A stretch of 46,890 bases of DNA, from positions 1 to 46,890 of the forward strand of contig JABXHY010000059.1 in NCBI GenBank assembly GCA_013373375.1, written 5' to 3'. Made by a program: the position numbers and the translations under genes. Shown piece by piece: positions 8,052-16,130 of this stretch. The stretch's first letter is position 1. Every line of letters starts with the position of its first letter. This DNA comes from Gammaproteobacteria bacterium (GTDB lineage Bacteria; Pseudomonadota; Gammaproteobacteria; Enterobacterales; Kangiellaceae). The notes beneath the pieces are model-generated. The model searched no databases, was not told where the DNA came from, and was given only the letters and a program-made list of their open reading frames with translations.

Positions 8052-8819
8052 ATGAGTGCTACATTAAGAATACTAGGAACGATTGGTGTGGTCTTGTTCG
8101 GCCTTCTATTTTTAATTACTTTTATATCTCCTAAAGTGGTAGAAGAGTCTACGAAGGGTTTCGTAAAACTTCAAATTGAGAAGGAAGTTCGAGAAAAGTA
8201 CAAAAGCGCAAGTCAATCCTCAACGACTGACAAAGCACTCGATATTGCAGCAAAGCTTGGGCTAGAGAAAGAAAAAGTACAGCAAGATATCGACAATAAG
8301 CTGCCCGAAACGATAGCCAGTGTAATTGCCTCTATGTGTGGCTATGATTGTGAAAAAAAGAAAGCTCTAACCAAGTCAATTACAGCGAGCTATCTGGAAC
8401 GAATTAAAAATATAGAGGTCGCACAAGATACTTTAAGTAATATTATAAAAGGGAAGTACCTTGAAATAGTCGGTAGTCTAAAATTAGATCTTCGAATATT
8501 TTTAGGAACAAACTTTATGATGTTCCTATTATTGCTTGCAATGTCGTTTATAAAACCGCAAGCCATTGCACACTTGTTCTTGCCGGGAATACTATTGTTT
8601 CTAGCAACTGTAATTGCATCCTCAATCTACATTTTTGGTCAGGACTGGTTTTATACTATCTTGTACAACGATTATTTTGGTTTTGGTTACTTAGCTTATT
8701 TATCAATTATATTCGGTGTATTAGTGGATATAGCTATTAATAAGGCAAGAATTACCTGTGAGATTATTAATGCTATTTCCAGTGCTATTGGTTCTGCATT
8801 TTCAGTTGTTCCATGTTGA
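8052..8819 (+). CDS. Membrane protein with central charged helical domain, unknown function
   Basis: Encodes 255 residues. One membrane segment at about 6-26 is followed by roughly 110 residues of charged, probably helical sequence (KLQIEKEVREKYKSA; LGLEKEKVQQDIDNKL; a CGYDCEKKK pair of cysteines), then three hydrophobic segments (about 155-170, 175-196, 212-230) and an amphipathic C-terminus. The charged part probably faces the periplasm, judged from topology. AAGGAAG (about 8035-8041) precedes the ATG. I do not recognise a family. The next gene begins 10 bases after the stop, so they are probably co-transcribed. Confidence 0.6.
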   Translation: MSATLRILGTIGVVLFGLLFLITFISPKVVEESTKGFVKLQIEKEVREKYKSASQSSTTDKALDIAAKLGLEKEKVQQDIDNKLPETIASVIASMCGYDCEKKKALTKSITASYLERIKNIEVAQDTLSNIIKGKYLEIVGSLKLDLRIFLGTNFMMFLLLLAMSFIKPQAIAHLFLPGILLFLATVIASSIYIFGQDWFYTILYNDYFGFGYLAYLSIIFGVLVDIAINKARITCEIINAISSAIGSAFSVVPC

Positions 8820-8829
8820 TTGAGATAAT

Positions 8830-9111
8830 ATGAAGCCATTAATTAAAACTTTAACCGTTTGTATAATTACATCCTTTGCTAATGCTGCAGAAGTTTTCAG
8901 TGAACCTAAAATCGTCTGCCAAGACTACTCATGGGATGATATTTTAGAAATGGTGCAACCTTATCTCGACGATACTTTATACGTTGCGTTGGTGATGCAA
9001 GGTCAAAGCTCCAATTACAATGTGTCTGCCGCAGCTAGCCAAGCAATGGATGAATCACTTCCAAAAAAAATTAAACGCACGCTCCAAGCAATTATCAAAG
9101 AAAACTGTTAA
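8830..9111 (+). CDS. Small secreted hypothetical protein
   Basis: Encodes 93 residues with a signal peptide (MKPLIKTLTVCIITSFANA, cleavage near residue 19-20). The mature protein of about 73 residues has two cysteines (IVCQDYS and the C-terminal ENC) that could bridge. Ten bases separate it from the preceding membrane protein, so the two are likely one transcript and might act together in the periplasm (inference). No family recognised. Confidence 0.55.
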   Translation: MKPLIKTLTVCIITSFANAAEVFSEPKIVCQDYSWDDILEMVQPYLDDTLYVALVMQGQSSNYNVSAAASQAMDESLPKKIKRTLQAIIKENC

Positions 9112-9171
9112 GCTTTATAAGGTATTAGTTAAATCTGCAATAAAATAAATAACTAAAAAGGGCCGAATAAC

Positions 9172-9363
9172 ATGAAAAATAAAATTATTGGAATTGCACT
9201 TATCGTTATTGGTGTTGCATTGGCAATTTGGGGTTACGATGTTTATGATTCTGCTGGCTCTCATGTAACCAGAGCGCTGAGTGGAGATACGCCAATCGAA
9301 GCCTGGCTAGGAATGGGCGGCGGTGCTATTTGTATTATAGTTGGTGTGCTAAGGCTAAAATAA
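9172..9363 (+). CDS. DUF3185-family small membrane protein
   Basis: Encodes 63 residues. Two membrane segments (about 4-22 and 45-61) flank a polar loop (YDVYDSAGSHVTRALSGD). The pattern IGIALIVIGVALAIWGYD...GGGAICIIVG matches DUF3185 proteins, which occur widely in marine Proteobacteria; their function is not known to me. A possible ribosome site (AAAAGGG) lies upstream. It is the last gene of the plus-strand run. Confidence 0.7.
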   Translation: MKNKIIGIALIVIGVALAIWGYDVYDSAGSHVTRALSGDTPIEAWLGMGGGAICIIVGVLRLK

Positions 9364-9447
9364 TCTTTTTAATTACTTAGCCATCTTAATCTTTTTTATT
9401 TCTATTTTGCTCTGTGATCGTTTAAAAAAACAAGTCATTAAAAAGCC

Positions 9448-10200
9448 TTAAGATAACTTTAGGTCTTCTGATTCTGCCGAGCGCGATCCTTCAATTGGCG
9501 TGTCGCTTTCAGTTCGATAAGTGAATACCGCTGCCATTTTGGTTTGGTCGGTGTAATTTCGAGTTGCTGCATGCAAAGTACGGCAATGAAATAACAATAA
9601 ATCGCCTGGGTTTAAAGTGAGTTTTACTTTTTGCTCTAACAAAGCCTGATTTTCTGGCAAGTCTTGGCGGAAAAACAAATTGCTGTCGAATTGGTGTGGT
9701 TGATACGACCATTTATGACTGCCGGGAATGACCATCAAGCCGCCATTGCGTTCATTTTCTTCGCCCAGTGCCAGCCAGGTAGACACAAGATTGCCTTCAC
9801 TATAACGCCAATATCGCAAGTCTTGATGCCACCAACTGTCACTACTAAATTCCGGTTGTTTTGTCATGATGCAATTATGATGAGCACGCACCAGATAAAG
9901 AGGGCTGGGTAATAAACTTTTTAGTACCGACGCGACTTGGTTACTGGTCGCCCAGTCTCGAATGATAGGCGAACGATCGACGACTTGCTTAAGTCTTCTA
10001 ATTGTTTCTGCAGCATCATTTTCTTTTGTTGGTGCTCCGGGATATTCCAGATCCGATTCTAACTCAACGGGTACGGCGCGCGACTGCAATTGTTGCTCGG
10101 CAAAGTCGCGAATGCCTTGCCACTGTTGCTCTGAGCAAAAGTTGGGTAATACCAGGTATCCTTGCGAGAAAAAGGTATCGATTTGTTCGGGTGTTAACAT
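9448..10200 (-). CDS. Phytanoyl-CoA dioxygenase (PhyH) family protein
   Basis: Encodes 250 residues, a typical length for PhyH-family non-haem Fe(II)/2-oxoglutarate oxygenases. The metal triad is visible: H125-Q-D127 in SWWHQDLRYW and H210 in LHAATRN, with an Arg/Asn a few residues later suited to 2-oxoglutarate binding. The N-terminus (PEQIDTFFSQGYLVLPNF) is also characteristic. The enzyme should be cytoplasmic and hydroxylate a small molecule, but the substrate cannot be read from sequence. The gene stands alone, with short direct repeats in its 5' region. Confidence 0.85.
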   Translation of the reverse strand: MLTPEQIDTFFSQGYLVLPNFCSEQQWQGIRDFAEQQLQSRAVPVELESDLEYPGAPTKENDAAETIRRLKQVVDRSPIIRDWATSNQVASVLKSLLPSPLYLVRAHHNCIMTKQPEFSSDSWWHQDLRYWRYSEGNLVSTWLALGEENERNGGLMVIPGSHKWSYQPHQFDSNLFFRQDLPENQALLEQKVKLTLNPGDLLLFHCRTLHAATRNYTDQTKMAAVFTYRTESDTPIEGSRSAESEDLKLS

Positions 10201-10213
10201 TTATTGTCCATTT

Positions 10214-10240
10214 AATGGTTCATACAATGGTTCATACAAT
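10214..10240. repeat. 12-bp tandem direct repeat before the PhyH gene
   Basis: AATGGTTCATAC occurs twice in direct succession (10214-10225 and 10226-10237), followed by a partial third unit (AAT). It lies just upstream of the PhyH start, so in its untranslated leader or promoter. It could be a regulator site or replication slippage. Confidence 0.6.
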
Positions 10241-10296
10241 TTCTATACATTGCGAGGTTATCGGATTGTTTACCTGTCGGTCGCCCAGAACTGATC

Positions 10297-10333
10297 TAAC
10301 TTTGACCTGACTCTCAACTAATTTTAACCTGAC
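10297..10333. repeat. 15-bp direct repeat with 22-bp period in a divergent promoter region
   Basis: TAACTTTGACCTGAC (10297-10311) and TAATTTTAACCTGAC (10319-10333) differ at two positions and lie exactly 22 bp apart, about two helical turns, on the same face of the helix. They sit between the divergent PhyH and DUF885 genes. This is the usual look of a paired operator, but no known regulator motif is recognised. Confidence 0.45.
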
Positions 10334-10405
10334 AAAAAGGGGGCGCTTGACCAAACTGCTTGTCGGCTTACAATGCAAAGGACAATTATAAAGTTGGAAT
10401 GAGAT

Positions 10406-12208
10406 ATGACAAAGCATCTTCGGTTATTTATTGTTGTAATAATGACTTGCGCAGGACTGGCTTCTTGTGCCAACCAATCGATTGCGCCGAACAGCCCTGC
10501 GGATAGCAAACAAAATGCGGAGCTGCATGAACTGTTTAAGTCTTATAGTTCCTTTGAGGAAGACCAGTACCCAAGACCGGATCACCCCAACGCTGACAAG
10601 CGAAAAGGATCGTTTGGTGATTTGTCTCCGAAGAGTTTTGGCAAAACACTCGAAAAATTAAAAACGTTTCAACAACGATTGTCGGCCATTTCGTTTGACT
10701 CTTTATCGGAACAAGACAAGGTGAACTATGAAATGTTTCAGTTTACTCTGCGCTCCGAAATTGCAGCCATCGAAAATCAAACTTATCTGTTTCCTTTAAT
10801 CGGCGATACCGGTTTTTACTTCTCATTGTTGCGTATGGGAGACACAGCAGACGTTAGCTCGCCGGAAAAAGTACAATTTTACGTCGAGAAACTGGCCGAT
10901 ATTGAGCGTTATTTGGGGCAGTGGAAAAGCAACTTACAACTCGCGGTAGAACAAAAGCGACTGCTGCCGAAAATTGTGCTTAAAGATTTTGAAAAACCAT
11001 TGTTAAGTTTGATGAATGATTCTGCAGAGAAAAGTGGCTTTTTTAAGCCGTTAACTCAGATAGAGAAAGTATTGGACGAAGGCGAAGCCGAGGAAACAAA
11101 AAAGAAAGCACTCGCCATAATTAAAACCTCGGTTTTTCCTGCCATTAATGAGTTTGTGGCGTATTTAAAGCAAGATTACTTGCCATTGGCGCGAGAGGGG
11201 ATTGCGATTTATGACATGGAAGGTGGGAAGGCCTATTATCGTTCACAAATCGATTATTACACCACCTTAAGTTTGTCACCAGACGAGATTCATAACATTG
11301 GCCTGGCGGAAGTGAAACGCATAAAAGCGGAAATGGATGAGGTGATTAAAGCGTCCGGTTTCAAAGGCAGTTTTGCTGAGTTTGTGGAGTTCTTACGGAC
11401 CGATCCACAGTTTTACGCCAAAACACCAGAAAAATTACTCAAGCAGGCTGCCTTTATTTCGAAAAAAGCCGATGGCGTATTGCCCCAGTTTTTTGGCCGC
11501 TTACCACGGCAACCTTACGGTGTTGAACCAGTGCCCGAAGCAATTGCGCCGCGTTACACCACCGGCCGATATGTTGGCGCACCACTGGACAGTACCCGTG
11601 GTGGAACTTATTGGGTAAACACCTACGCACTGAATAAACGCCCACTCTACGTTTTAGAGGCGTTAACACTGCACGAAGCCGTACCTGGCCACCATTTGCA
11701 ATCGGCGTTAACCAAAGAGCTTGATAGCCTGCCAGATTTTCGACGAAATTCTTACTTGTCGGCTTATGGCGAAGGTTGGGCGCTGTATTGTGAAAAGCTA
11801 GGGATTGAAGCGGGCTTTTATCAAGACGCTTACAGTCAGTTTGGCCGACTTAGCTATGAAATGTGGCGAGCGATTCGACTGGTAGTGGACACTGGAATGC
11901 ACGCCAAGGGTTGGTCACGGGATCAAGCCATCGAGTTTATGGAAAACAATACCGCGTTATCCAAACACAATGTGCGAACCGAAATTGATCGCTATATTGC
12001 CTGGCCTGGTCAAGCCTTGTCTTACAAGCTGGGCGAAATAAAAATTGTTGAGCTGCGAAAAAAGGCAGAGCAGGCGTTAGGCAAACAATTTGATATTCGA
12101 GCATTCCACGATGAAATTTTGTCTTACGGTCCGGTAACGCTGGAAATACTCGACCGTTTGATCAATCAATGGATTGAAACTCAAAAACTTGATCAATCAA
12201 TGAATTGA
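10406..12208 (+). CDS. DUF885-family lipoprotein, putative metallo-carboxypeptidase-like hydrolase
   Basis: Encodes 600 residues with a lipoprotein signal ending LAS-C21. The DUF885 hallmark HEAVPGHH (423-430) is present, followed by YGEGWALYCE, which supplies a candidate third acidic ligand. These proteins are distantly like M32 carboxypeptidases and are predicted zinc peptidases. Length is usual for the family. Expected location is the periplasmic face of a membrane. The last codons lie in a 31-bp tandem duplication, so the C-terminal DQSMN is probably a recent addition. Substrate not predictable. Confidence 0.85.
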   Translation: MTKHLRLFIVVIMTCAGLASCANQSIAPNSPADSKQNAELHELFKSYSSFEEDQYPRPDHPNADKRKGSFGDLSPKSFGKTLEKLKTFQQRLSAISFDSLSEQDKVNYEMFQFTLRSEIAAIENQTYLFPLIGDTGFYFSLLRMGDTADVSSPEKVQFYVEKLADIERYLGQWKSNLQLAVEQKRLLPKIVLKDFEKPLLSLMNDSAEKSGFFKPLTQIEKVLDEGEAEETKKKALAIIKTSVFPAINEFVAYLKQDYLPLAREGIAIYDMEGGKAYYRSQIDYYTTLSLSPDEIHNIGLAEVKRIKAEMDEVIKASGFKGSFAEFVEFLRTDPQFYAKTPEKLLKQAAFISKKADGVLPQFFGRLPRQPYGVEPVPEAIAPRYTTGRYVGAPLDSTRGGTYWVNTYALNKRPLYVLEALTLHEAVPGHHLQSALTKELDSLPDFRRNSYLSAYGEGWALYCEKLGIEAGFYQDAYSQFGRLSYEMWRAIRLVVDTGMHAKGWSRDQAIEFMENNTALSKHNVRTEIDRYIAWPGQALSYKLGEIKIVELRKKAEQALGKQFDIRAFHDEILSYGPVTLEILDRLINQWIETQKLDQSMN

Positions 12209-12219
12209 AACTTAAAAAC
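12158..12219. repeat. 31-bp tandem duplication across the DUF885 stop codon
   Basis: The 31 bases from 12158 to 12188 are repeated at 12189-12219 with two substitutions. Both copies start TTGATCAATCAAT. Because 31 is not a multiple of three, the second copy is read in another frame and supplies the residues DQSMN and the stop codon (12206-12208). Confidence 0.85.
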
Positions 12220-12575
12220 AAAGCTTAACCCGATAGGCTTGATTGCTTGTTTGGTTTGATTGTTTGTTGAGTGGACTTTAAGCAAATCAGTCTCGAGCAT
12301 ACCGCGATCGATATGAGGTTGCTCGACACTGGTTTTGTTCTTGTTCTCGCCGTTATCACCGCTTTTGCCATTAAAGGTGATAGGGGACATTTAGATGACA
12401 TCTAAGCGACATTAACGTTAGCTGTTGAGTATTTAATAATCACTTAACAGGCCTTTCCATATCTTCCCGGTTAATATTTGAACTGTATATTTAAGTTATT
12501 GATTAATTGAATAAAATCTAATTTTGTTTAATAGTCGTATAACCTACCAATAGCAGCATTTTTTCGGTTCAAAAT
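12209..12575. promoter_or_regulatory. 367-bp leader and promoter region of the photolyase operon, with perfect palindrome
   Basis: No convincing gene lies here. TTAGATG-A-CATCTAA (12391-12405) is a perfect 15-bp palindrome and a good operator candidate. TATCACC (12354-12360) and GGTGATA (12376-12382) form another inverted repeat. TGATAG (12378-12383) followed by TAAGCG (12403-12408) at 19-bp spacing loosely recalls the Rhodobacter RpoE promoter as I remember it (TGATCC with TAAGA), but the match is weak. A sigma70-like TTGAAT (12508-12513) with TAATAG about 16 bases on is also possible. The true promoter is undecided. Confidence 0.4.
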
Positions 12576-13517
12576 ATGATCAAAGTTGGAATAAGTCATT
12601 GCCTGCTTGGCGCCCCGGTTAGGTTCGATGGTGGGCACAAGCAAAACCGCTTCTGCAAAAATGAACTGGCTCAGTTTATTGAGTACGTGCCGCTGTGCCC
12701 CGAAGTTGGCATTGGCATGAGTACACCACGCAAAACGCTTCGGCTTGTGGGCGACCCTGAGCAACCCAGAGCGGTGTTCAGTAACGGTGACGACGGTGAT
12801 TTTACTGAGCAACTGAGCGAATTTGCCGATAAAAACCAGTCCAAATTAGAATCGCTCTCCGGATATATTTTTTGCAAAGCGTCGCCAAGCTGTGGCATGG
12901 AGCGGGTAAAAGTTTACTCTGAGAAAGGACAAGCGCAGAGAAATGGCATGGGCATTTTTGCAGCTCGGGTAAAACAACTTAATCCTATTTTACCCTTAGA
13001 GGAAGACGGTCGCCTGCATGACCCTCTGTTACGTGACAGTTTTATTAAGCGTATTTTTATTTACAGCGAATGGAAAAATCTTGTGGCGTCTGGATTAACC
13101 GTGAGCGCGCTGCAAAAGTTTCACGCAAGACACAAACTTAGCCTTATGTCGCACAGCCAGCCGACCTATAAATTTCTAGGTCCTCTGGTGGCAAAGTTAA
13201 CCAAGGATAATCTGATCGAAGAGTCTCAACGTTATATAAGTCACTTAATGAATGGATTTAAGAAAGTTGCGACCAGAAAAAATAATGCGAATGTGTTGAT
13301 GCATTTGCAAGGGTATCTGAAAAAAGAGGTCGACCTGGCCGACAGAAAAGAGTTGACCGAATGCATACAGGATTATCGAAAAGGGTTACTGCCAATATTA
13401 TCGCCCTTAACACTGTTGAAGCATCATTTTAATAAACACCCTAACGATTATATTTCTCAACAAAGCTTTCTTGACCCATACCCTAAAGAACTGGCGATAA
13501 GAGTTGTAATGCAATAA
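12576..13517 (+). CDS. DUF523 plus DUF1722 (YbgA-type) fusion protein
   Basis: Encodes 313 residues. Residues 1 to about 150 form a DUF523 domain (IKVGISHCLLGAPVRFDGG; CPEVGIGMSTPRKTLRL; CKASPSCGMERVKVY), with conserved cysteines that might bind metal. Residues about 190-310 form a DUF1722 domain (SLMSHSQPTYKFLGPLVA; a YLKKEVDLADRKEL stretch). In E. coli the DUF1722 protein YbgA is encoded next to phr, and here the fusion precedes the photolyase with a one-base overlap (TAATG). A role linked to DNA photorepair or light stress is an old inference from context only. Confidence 0.85.
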   Translation: MIKVGISHCLLGAPVRFDGGHKQNRFCKNELAQFIEYVPLCPEVGIGMSTPRKTLRLVGDPEQPRAVFSNGDDGDFTEQLSEFADKNQSKLESLSGYIFCKASPSCGMERVKVYSEKGQAQRNGMGIFAARVKQLNPILPLEEDGRLHDPLLRDSFIKRIFIYSEWKNLVASGLTVSALQKFHARHKLSLMSHSQPTYKFLGPLVAKLTKDNLIEESQRYISHLMNGFKKVATRKNNANVLMHLQGYLKKEVDLADRKELTECIQDYRKGLLPILSPLTLLKHHFNKHPNDYISQQSFLDPYPKELAIRVVMQ

Positions 13518-14911
13518 TGAAGTGTCATTTAGTTTGGTTTAAAAATGATTTACGCGTCGACGACAACCCGGCCCTTCATCATGCTTGTCTTAGCAAAGAT
13601 GATAGAGTCTGTGCTGTGTATTTGCTTGCTGAGGAGCAATGGGAACAGCACGGCGTTGGCAACAATCAACAAAGTTTAATTATTCAGGCGGTTAAGGAAC
13701 TTCAGTCGAGACTTGAAAGTTTAAACATACCTTTGATTATTCGTTCGGTTGGTGATTTTAAACAATCGGCAAAAGCGCTCAAAAGTATCGGTGAGCAATT
13801 GGAAGCAACCGATTTGCACTTTAATGTTGAGTACGCGGTGAACGAGCGTGCGCGTGATAAGCAGGTTGTTGAAGCGTTGGAGTCATCCGTTAAATGCCAT
13901 CGTTATGTGGCGGATTCTTTAGTTGCACCTTGGGAAGTTGAAACTAAAACAGGTCAACCCTTTAAAGTTTTTACACCTTATTCAAAAGCATGTTACGCCT
14001 ATTTATCTTCGAATCCTGTTGATGTGTTTGAAGTGCCTTCAAAACGTTCAGGTAACAAACTAAAAGTAACGATAGAGTCGGATTCTCTTCCAAAAATTAA
14101 GCCAGACGCAGATAAGCTCCCTGCGATCAGCGAACAGGCTGTAAAAACTCGATTGACTCAGTTCTGTAATGATTGCTTGTCTGATTATGATCAACAAAGA
14201 GACTTTCCTGCAATTGATGGAACTTCACAGTTATCTTCGGCGCTTGCGATTGGAACGTTATCGGTGCGCCGATGTTATCTGCAAGCGAAAACCTCAACCA
14301 CCAAAGGTGCAAAGGTGTGGATAAGCGAATTACTTTGGCGAGACTTTTACCGAGCTGTCATGTGGCATTTTCCGCGAGTTGGACGCGGCAAAGGCTTCTT
14401 GGAAGTTGATAGTAAAATAAAGTGGAATACTAGCTCGAAAGACTTTGAATCTTGGAAAAATGGCGAAACTGGAATTCCGATTGTTGATGCTGCCATGAAG
14501 CAGTTGAACACAACGGGTTGGATGCATAATCGTTTGCGTATGATAGTCGCTAGCTTTTTAACCAAAAATTTGTGGATCGATTGGCGAAAAGGCGAACATT
14601 ATTTTGCTCAAAAATTATTTGATTTTGATTATGCGAGCAATAACGGAGGGTGGCAATGGAGCGCATCGGTCGGAACAGACGCCGCGCCATACTTTAGAGT
14701 GTTTAACCCAGCATCGCAAGGATTAAGGTTTGATGAAAAGTCTGAGTTCATAAAATATTGGTTACCCGATTTAAGAGAAAAAACTGCAGCAGACATTCAT
14801 AAATTTGAAAATCAATCGTTCAAAAATTACCCGAAACCAATGGTCAATTTAAAACAATCACGGCAATCAGCAATTGAGCAATTTAAACACGCGAAGGAGC
14901 AGTTATCGTGA
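13517..14911 (+). CDS. phrB: Deoxyribodipyrimidine photolyase
   Basis: Encodes 464 residues, the usual size of class I CPD photolyases, which split cyclobutane pyrimidine dimers with blue light using FADH-. The N-terminal antenna domain starts LVWFKNDLRVDDNPALHHA. The FAD domain shows ELLWRDFYRAVMW, NTTGWMHNRLRM and GGWQWSASVGTDAAPYFR, with W379/W381 in the position of the electron-transfer Trp triad, then FNPASQGLRFD. It overlaps both the DUF523/DUF1722 gene (1 base) and the next gene (4 bases), so it is part of a tightly coupled operon. Confidence 0.95.
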   Translation: MKCHLVWFKNDLRVDDNPALHHACLSKDDRVCAVYLLAEEQWEQHGVGNNQQSLIIQAVKELQSRLESLNIPLIIRSVGDFKQSAKALKSIGEQLEATDLHFNVEYAVNERARDKQVVEALESSVKCHRYVADSLVAPWEVETKTGQPFKVFTPYSKACYAYLSSNPVDVFEVPSKRSGNKLKVTIESDSLPKIKPDADKLPAISEQAVKTRLTQFCNDCLSDYDQQRDFPAIDGTSQLSSALAIGTLSVRRCYLQAKTSTTKGAKVWISELLWRDFYRAVMWHFPRVGRGKGFLEVDSKIKWNTSSKDFESWKNGETGIPIVDAAMKQLNTTGWMHNRLRMIVASFLTKNLWIDWRKGEHYFAQKLFDFDYASNNGGWQWSASVGTDAAPYFRVFNPASQGLRFDEKSEFIKYWLPDLREKTAADIHKFENQSFKNYPKPMVNLKQSRQSAIEQFKHAKEQLS

Positions 14912-15393
14912 GCATTGACTTTAAAAATGTTGTTGGCAACAGCACTGGCATAAACAACGATGCTGACGCATCTAACTCAATTATCGATAAGTTTGTTGAT
15001 ATTTACAGTAATTTGACGGCAAATAATTTACATTTGCTGGGCGATATATACGACAACGAAATTGAATTTCGAGATCCGGTACATCAAATTAGCGGATTAA
15101 GTGCTCTAACTAATTACTTTAGTGGTATGTACCAAAATATCAGTCAGTACGAAATCGATATTTTAAGCCGAACTCAAAGTGGCAACACCGCCTATTTAGA
15201 GTGGAACATGAAGTTTGCGCATCCTTCATTAAATAAAGGTAACCAAATTGAGTTTACTGGCGTATCAAAACTAAGGTTCTCCGAAAAAGTTTATTATCAT
15301 CACGACTTTTTTGACCTGGGTGCCATGTTATATGAACATGTTCCAGTGTTTGGAAGCGTTGTGAGGATGATCAAAAAAAGGGCGGCAAAATGA
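14908..15393 (+). CDS. SnoaL-like / NTF2-fold protein
   Basis: Encodes 161 residues from a GTG at 14908 that overlaps the photolyase stop by four bases, with AAGGAG at about 14895-14900 as ribosome site. After a disordered N-terminus, the pattern IIDKFVDIYSNLTANNLHLLGDIYDNEIEFRDPVHQISG... and a LTNYFSGMYQNI helix is that of SnoaL-like domains. Such proteins with this operon context are widespread next to photolyase, SDR and DUF1365 genes. The ligand is unknown. Confidence 0.75.
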   Translation: MSIDFKNVVGNSTGINNDADASNSIIDKFVDIYSNLTANNLHLLGDIYDNEIEFRDPVHQISGLSALTNYFSGMYQNISQYEIDILSRTQSGNTAYLEWNMKFAHPSLNKGNQIEFTGVSKLRFSEKVYYHHDFFDLGAMLYEHVPVFGSVVRMIKKRAAK

Positions 15394-16130
15394 ATCAGTT
15401 TCGAAATGAAACCGTTTTGATTACGGGCGTATCAAAAGGTATTGGCGCGAGCTTGGTCCCTGAGTTTGTCAATCTTGGCGCCAAGGTAATAGGTATCGCC
15501 AGAAGTAGTGATGCGTTAGCCGAACTTGAATCAAAGTACCCCGAGCAATTTACAGGCATCAGTATAGATTTAAGCGATATTGACAGTTGGAAAAAACTTG
15601 TCGAGAAAGTAAAGCAAGTGCCGCATACGTTGATATTAAATGCAGGAACCTGCGAATACATCGATAATGGAAATGTGGACTCCAAACTGGTGAAACGAGT
15701 ATTCGACATCAATTTTATGGCCAATGTGTATGCCGCAGAAATACTTTTACCGGCCTGGAGCGATAAACTAAAACAGTGGGCTGTGGTAAGCAGTTCGGCT
15801 CGGTATTTTGCGATGCCAAGAGCAGAAGCCTATGGTTCGTCGAAAGCCGCCTTGAGTTATTTTTTTGAATCGTTACAACTCAATTTTCCGGGGATTCGTT
15901 TTTCACAAGTTCATCCAGGATTTGTTGAAACCCCACTCACGGATAAAAACGACTTTTCGATGCCATTTAAAATAACCTCTGAGAAAGCTGCCAGCACGAT
16001 TACAAAAGGTCTATTAAAGAAAAAGCGGCAAATAAATTTCCCATTGTTTTTCACGTTATTTTTACGACTGCTTGGAGTTGTTCCGGCCAGTCTTCGTTAT
16101 AAACTCGGAAGAGGAATGCTTAAGCAGTGA
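15390..16130 (+). CDS. Short-chain dehydrogenase/reductase
   Basis: Encodes 246 residues. The cofactor motif TGVSKGIGA is at about residues 12-20, NAGT (LILNAGTCEY) follows, and the catalytic Ser (VVSSSARYF) and YGSSK motif give the Tyr-x-x-x-Lys pair. The C-terminus is basic and hydrophobic, perhaps membrane-associating. It overlaps its upstream and downstream neighbours by four bases each. In comparable clusters the SDR, FAD oxidoreductase, DUF1365 and Cfa proteins are thought to modify membrane fatty acids; the exact substrate is not known. Confidence 0.85.
   Translation: MNQFRNETVLITGVSKGIGASLVPEFVNLGAKVIGIARSSDALAELESKYPEQFTGISIDLSDIDSWKKLVEKVKQVPHTLILNAGTCEYIDNGNVDSKLVKRVFDINFMANVYAAEILLPAWSDKLKQWAVVSSSARYFAMPRAEAYGSSKAALSYFFESLQLNFPGIRFSQVHPGFVETPLTDKNDFSMPFKITSEKAASTITKGLLKKKRQINFPLFFTLFLRLLGVVPASLRYKLGRGMLKQ

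Noticed and set aside
10002-10310. Plus-strand frames opposite the PhyH gene
   Set aside because: Antisense shadows of a well-supported PhyH coding sequence.
12193-12390. Minus-strand 65-codon frame between DUF885 and DUF523 genes
   Set aside because: It overlaps the end of the DUF885 gene and lies in a region with palindromes and promoter-like sequence; no family likeness.
12378-12408. RpoE-type promoter for the photolyase operon
   Set aside because: TGATAG with TAAGCG at 19 bp matches the remembered consensus only partly and no equal motif is found upstream of the DUF4397-sigma genes, so it is noted but not called.
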